Source of the DNA: Cytophagales bacterium
GTDB lineage: Bacteria; Bacteroidota; Bacteroidia; Cytophagales; Spirosomataceae
Assembly: GCA_013298125.1 (NCBI GenBank)
Contig: JAAFJP010000005.1
Coordinates: forward strand, 1 to 64,000
DNA: 64,000 nt
Reading direction: 5' to 3'
Every line of letters begins with the position of its first letter. Position 1 is the first letter of the stretch. Positions 61,966 to 64,000 of the stretch are shown piece after piece. The position numbers were made by a program, and so were the translations under genes. Under the pieces are notes generated by a model. That model worked only from the letters and a program-made list of their open reading frames with translations, had not been told where the DNA came from and did not search any database.

Positions 61966-61996
61966 GGCGGTGATTTTCAGCGTTTTAAGCAATTAT

Positions 61997-62024
61997 GAGT
62001 ACGGAATAATTTCTTTCCGTACTC
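61997..62024 (-). promoter_or_regulatory. Inverted repeat in the leader of the giant gene
   Basis: GAGTACGGAA (61997-62006) and TTCCGTACTC (62015-62024) make a perfect 10-bp palindrome with an 8-nt spacer. It lies 31 nt upstream of the ATG at 61965 and 4 nt upstream of the alternative TTG. It could be an operator or a leader hairpin controlling expression of this very costly protein; it could also be a chance or dispersed palindrome. Confidence 0.45.
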
Positions 62025-62155
62025 TTTATAAAAGCCAAAACCATGCCATTAACTTGAAAAAGAGAGAATAAACAGTTGATTTAGTCGATGAATTAAAATC
62101 TCATAAAAATAAAAAAGACAACCCTATTCGCAATTAACTTGATTCCCAATACTTT

Positions 62156-62290
62156 CGTCCCCGTGGATGGTGTCCCCACCATCCATCGTGCGTCAGCAAC
62201 TCACTAAGTTGGATTCATTTACAATTAGTTGATAATCAGATGTTTGTATTGCTGACGCACGATGGTCGGTGGAGACACCGACCACGGGAC
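62156..62290. repeat. 135-bp cruciform element, copy 1
   Basis: Arms of 40 bp (62160-62199 and 62249-62288, starting CCCGTGG) are inverted copies except for a few bases. Each arm also folds on itself: TGGATGGTG-TCCC-CACCATCCA on the left and TGGTCGGTG-GAGA-CACCGACCA on the right. The positions where the arms differ keep each small hairpin paired. Confidence 0.9.
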
Positions 62291-62431
62291 AGATATTTTG
62301 GAGTATCTATGAACTAATAAAATACATCAATTAAATTAACAAATACATCAATCATGCTGTTAAAAGCAAATATAAAACTGGAGTACATAACTAAATAAAA
62401 ACCTTACTTACAACATTTTTAACCTCAAAAA

Positions 62432-63001
62432 ATGCAAGACATTGAACCTCACTATCGTTGGGAAAATCTATACGTTGCCTCACGAGATGAACGCTCTCCT
62501 TTCTACGAGCGACTTTATAATTTAGATTACTACGAAAACGTAATTTACGGCTATTACATCCACCCAATGTGGGACGAGATAGGCTCTGAAACGCTTTATT
62601 GCAAGATTTTATACGCAGATTACGAAAAACAATTTGTCATTATTGAAATGTTTGGCGAATGGAATGATACGCTTCATAATGACATTATGTACTTCAAAAG
62701 AGTGGTGATTGACCATTTGGTAAATGAAGGAATTAACAAGTTTATTCTCTTGGGTGAAAATGTCTTGAATTTCCACGGTTCGTATGAAGATGATTATTAC
62801 GCCGAATGGTTTGAGGACGTAGAAGATGGTTGGATTACCGCTTGTAATTTCCCAGATCACGTAGCCACTGAATTTGCCAAATATAATCTTGACATCTATA
62901 TTAACATGGGTGGTACTTTGAACATTACTAACTGGCTAACAATGAAGCCCTTGCAATTTTTTGAGTTGGTTAATGGGTTAATTGTTAGGCGATTGAACTG
63001 A
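62432..63001 (+). CDS. Conserved-looking protein of unknown function
   Basis: This 189-residue protein starts MQDIEPHYRWENLYVASRDE. It is rich in aromatic and acidic residues (YERLYNLDYYENVIYGYYIH, HGSYEDDYYAEWFEDVEDGW), has no signal peptide or membrane segment, and appears soluble, with predicted alternating strand and helix (QFVIIEMF, KFILLGENVLNF). I do not recognise the family. Codon use and composition match the neighbours. It is flanked on both sides by near-identical 135-bp cruciform elements (62156-62290 and 63038-63172). Confidence 0.75.
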   Translation: MQDIEPHYRWENLYVASRDERSPFYERLYNLDYYENVIYGYYIHPMWDEIGSETLYCKILYADYEKQFVIIEMFGEWNDTLHNDIMYFKRVVIDHLVNEGINKFILLGENVLNFHGSYEDDYYAEWFEDVEDGWITACNFPDHVATEFAKYNLDIYINMGGTLNITNWLTMKPLQFFELVNGLIVRRLN

Positions 63002-63037
63002 TTTTTAATTTTGTAGCGATAAATATGATTTCACCTT

Positions 63038-63172
63038 CGTCCCCGTGGATGGTGTCCCCACCATCCATCGTGCGTCAGCAACTCACCAAGTTGGATTTAT
63101 TTACAATTAATTGATAATCAGATGTTTGTGTTGCTGACGCACGATGGTCGGTGGAGACACCGACCACGGGAC
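63038..63172. repeat. 135-bp cruciform element, copy 2
   Basis: It has the same length and identical arms as copy 1, in the same orientation, with a few changes in the central 49 bp (for example TTAATTGATAATC versus TTAGTTGATAATC). It starts 37 bp after the stop of the gene at 62432. Confidence 0.9.
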
Positions 63173-63198
63173 AAAGATGCTGGTTATTGCTAATAAAT

Positions 63199-63238
63199 AA
63201 TAATAGCCCAATGAAGAATTCTCCATTGGGCTATTATT
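63199..63238. terminator. Terminator between the unknown gene and ribBA
   Basis: AATAATAGCCCAATG (63199-63213) pairs with CATTGGGCTATTATT (63224-63238) as a perfect 15-bp stem with a 10-nt loop. It lies 22 nt beyond the ribBA stop and can serve the minus-strand transcript. Confidence 0.8.
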
Positions 63239-63260
63239 CAAAATATACCGTAAATTTCTC

Positions 63261-64000
63261 TTACTCATTCTCCAAAATACTATGCCCCATTTTATCTCTT
63301 TTGGTTTTTAGATATACTTCGTTGTGAGGATTTGAGGCAATTTCAATAGGAATCGTATCAATTATTTCTAAGCCATAGCCCAACAACGCCGCTCTTTTTT
63401 TAGGATTATTTGAAATTAATCGGATTTTACTAACGCCCAAATCTCGAAGGATGGCAGCCCCTACCCCATAATCTCTTTCGTCCATTTTGAAGCCCAATTC
63501 AAGGTTTGCTTCTACGGTATCACGACCCATTTCTTGGAGTTTGTAGGCTCTGAGTTTATTGACTAAACCAATGCCTCTTCCTTCTTGAAACATATACAAA
63601 ATAATTCCTTTTCCTTCTTTTTCGACCATTTCCATGGCACGATGTAATTGTCCTCCACAGTCACAACGACACGAACCAAAAATATCACCCGTCACACACG
63701 AGCTATGCACACGTACCATCACAGGTTCATCGCTTTCCCAACTTCCTTTGGTGAGTGCTAAGTGAGTATCTCCAGTTTTGATTTGTTTGAATGCTATCAA
63801 ATCAAAATGTCCAAATTCAGTAGGCATATCCACACCAATCTCACGTTTGATGAGGCTTTCTTGTTTCAGTCTGTATTCGACTAAATCTTTGATAGTCACC
63901 AATTTAAGGTCAAATTTATCCGCAATTTTTCTTAAATCAGGCAAACGTGCCATTGTTCCATCTTCGTTCAAAACTTCAATCAAAACGCCTGATGGTTGAA
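63261..64000 (-). CDS. ribBA: RibBA: end of DHBP synthase and GTP cyclohydrolase II (5' end outside the window)
   Basis: The frame is open to the window edge; residues before the first possible start ([20 protein letters not shown]) are the conserved C-terminal end of 3,4-dihydroxy-2-butanone 4-phosphate synthase, so this is a bifunctional gene cut by the edge. The complete GTP cyclohydrolase II part follows: [20 protein letters not shown] holds the three zinc cysteines, then [20 protein letters not shown] with the catalytic Arg/Tyr region, and [13 protein letters not shown]. It opens riboflavin synthesis from GTP and ribulose 5-phosphate in the cytoplasm. Confidence 0.93.
   Translation of the reverse strand, partial: QPSGVLIEVLNEDGTMARLPDLRKIADKFDLKLVTIKDLVEYRLKQESLIKREIGVDMPTEFGHFDLIAFKQIKTGDTHLALTKGSWESDEPVMVRVHSSCVTGDIFGSCRCDCGGQLHRAMEMVEKEGKGIILYMFQEGRGIGLVNKLRAYKLQEMGRDTVEANLELGFKMDERDYGVGAAILRDLGVSKIRLISNNPKKRAALLGYGLEIIDTIPIEIASNPHNEVYLKTKRDKMGHSILENE

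Larger units (their letters stand above)
61966..62431. other. Divergent intergenic region upstream of the giant gene
   Basis: These 466 bp hold the 5' region of the giant gene (hairpin at 61997-62024), one copy of the 135-bp cruciform element (62156-62290), and the upstream region of the plus-strand gene at 62432. I see no other gene and no clear promoter box. Confidence 0.65.

Noticed and set aside
23599-61992. Start of the giant gene at the TTG at 61992
   Set aside because: The nine extra residues (up to the ATG at 61965) do not improve the signal peptide, and the ATG is only 27 nt downstream; the start remains untested.
23789-61998. Dozens of plus-strand open frames of 60-200 codons opposite the giant gene
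   Set aside because: They recur with the repeat period, translate to low-complexity sequences and are shadows of the repeated minus-strand coding sequence.

Overview
The window looks like chromosomal DNA of a Bacteroidota bacterium, most likely a member of the Cytophagales. The base composition is AT-rich and secreted proteins end their signal peptides in a Q-rich ALGQ/NAQ/LQAQ pattern. There is a SurA-type chaperone, a two-step RibBA, TAnnTTTG-like promoter boxes, and a giant surface protein ending in a gliding-motility / type IX secretion (type B) C-terminal domain. The genus is not determinable from the sequence alone; a Spirosomataceae-like lineage is my inference.

Layout. At 1-130 (minus) is the start of citrate synthase. 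From 0.4 to 9.1 kb come mostly single housekeeping or envelope genes: a secreted tandem beta-helix (pectate-lyase/GH55-like) protein, PepT, an ABA4-like membrane protein, Hsp20, a Thr/Pro-rich linker plus beta-barrel protein, LysA and a PhoD-like phosphatase. At 9.16-9.46 kb lies a tandem pair of 144-bp MITE-like elements with 23-bp inverted ends and CTCAT target duplications, just upstream of a solitary Eco57I-class N6-adenine methyltransferase. A YdeI-like protein follows. A tight three-gene cluster (11.9-16.5 kb) encodes a secreted M48-like zinc protease, a large outer-membrane-like protein and an M15 peptidoglycan peptidase. Next come SurA/PpiC, MoxR and OsmC. A 1-kb non-coding stretch rich in dispersed palindromes (19.76-20.76 kb) is followed by two surface lipoprotein peptidases, one zinc and one papain-like plus LamG.

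The dominant feature is one uninterrupted minus-strand gene, 23599-61965, encoding about 12,788 residues. It has a signal peptide, 16 PKD/Ig-like repeats, one SprB-like repeat, three CARDB/DUF11-like repeats, 79 DUF11 repeats by my count, three Cys-containing Ig-like repeats, one more DUF11-like domain and a CHU_C/type B sorting domain. Inside it, five four-domain cassettes repeat at exactly 1524 bp (41911-49530). A 437-bp block is identical between two non-adjacent cassettes. Several families of intergenic-type repeats sit in frame, mostly in one loop of the DUF11 fold. To its right lie two 135-bp cruciform elements flanking an unidentified 189-residue protein, then the 3' part of ribBA running off the window.

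How the genes may work together: the giant protein is best read as a very long stalked adhesin or gliding-type surface filament exported by the type IX system. The SurA chaperone, the surface peptidases and the M15/M48/OMP cluster are envelope functions that could support it, but no direct link is visible beyond proximity.
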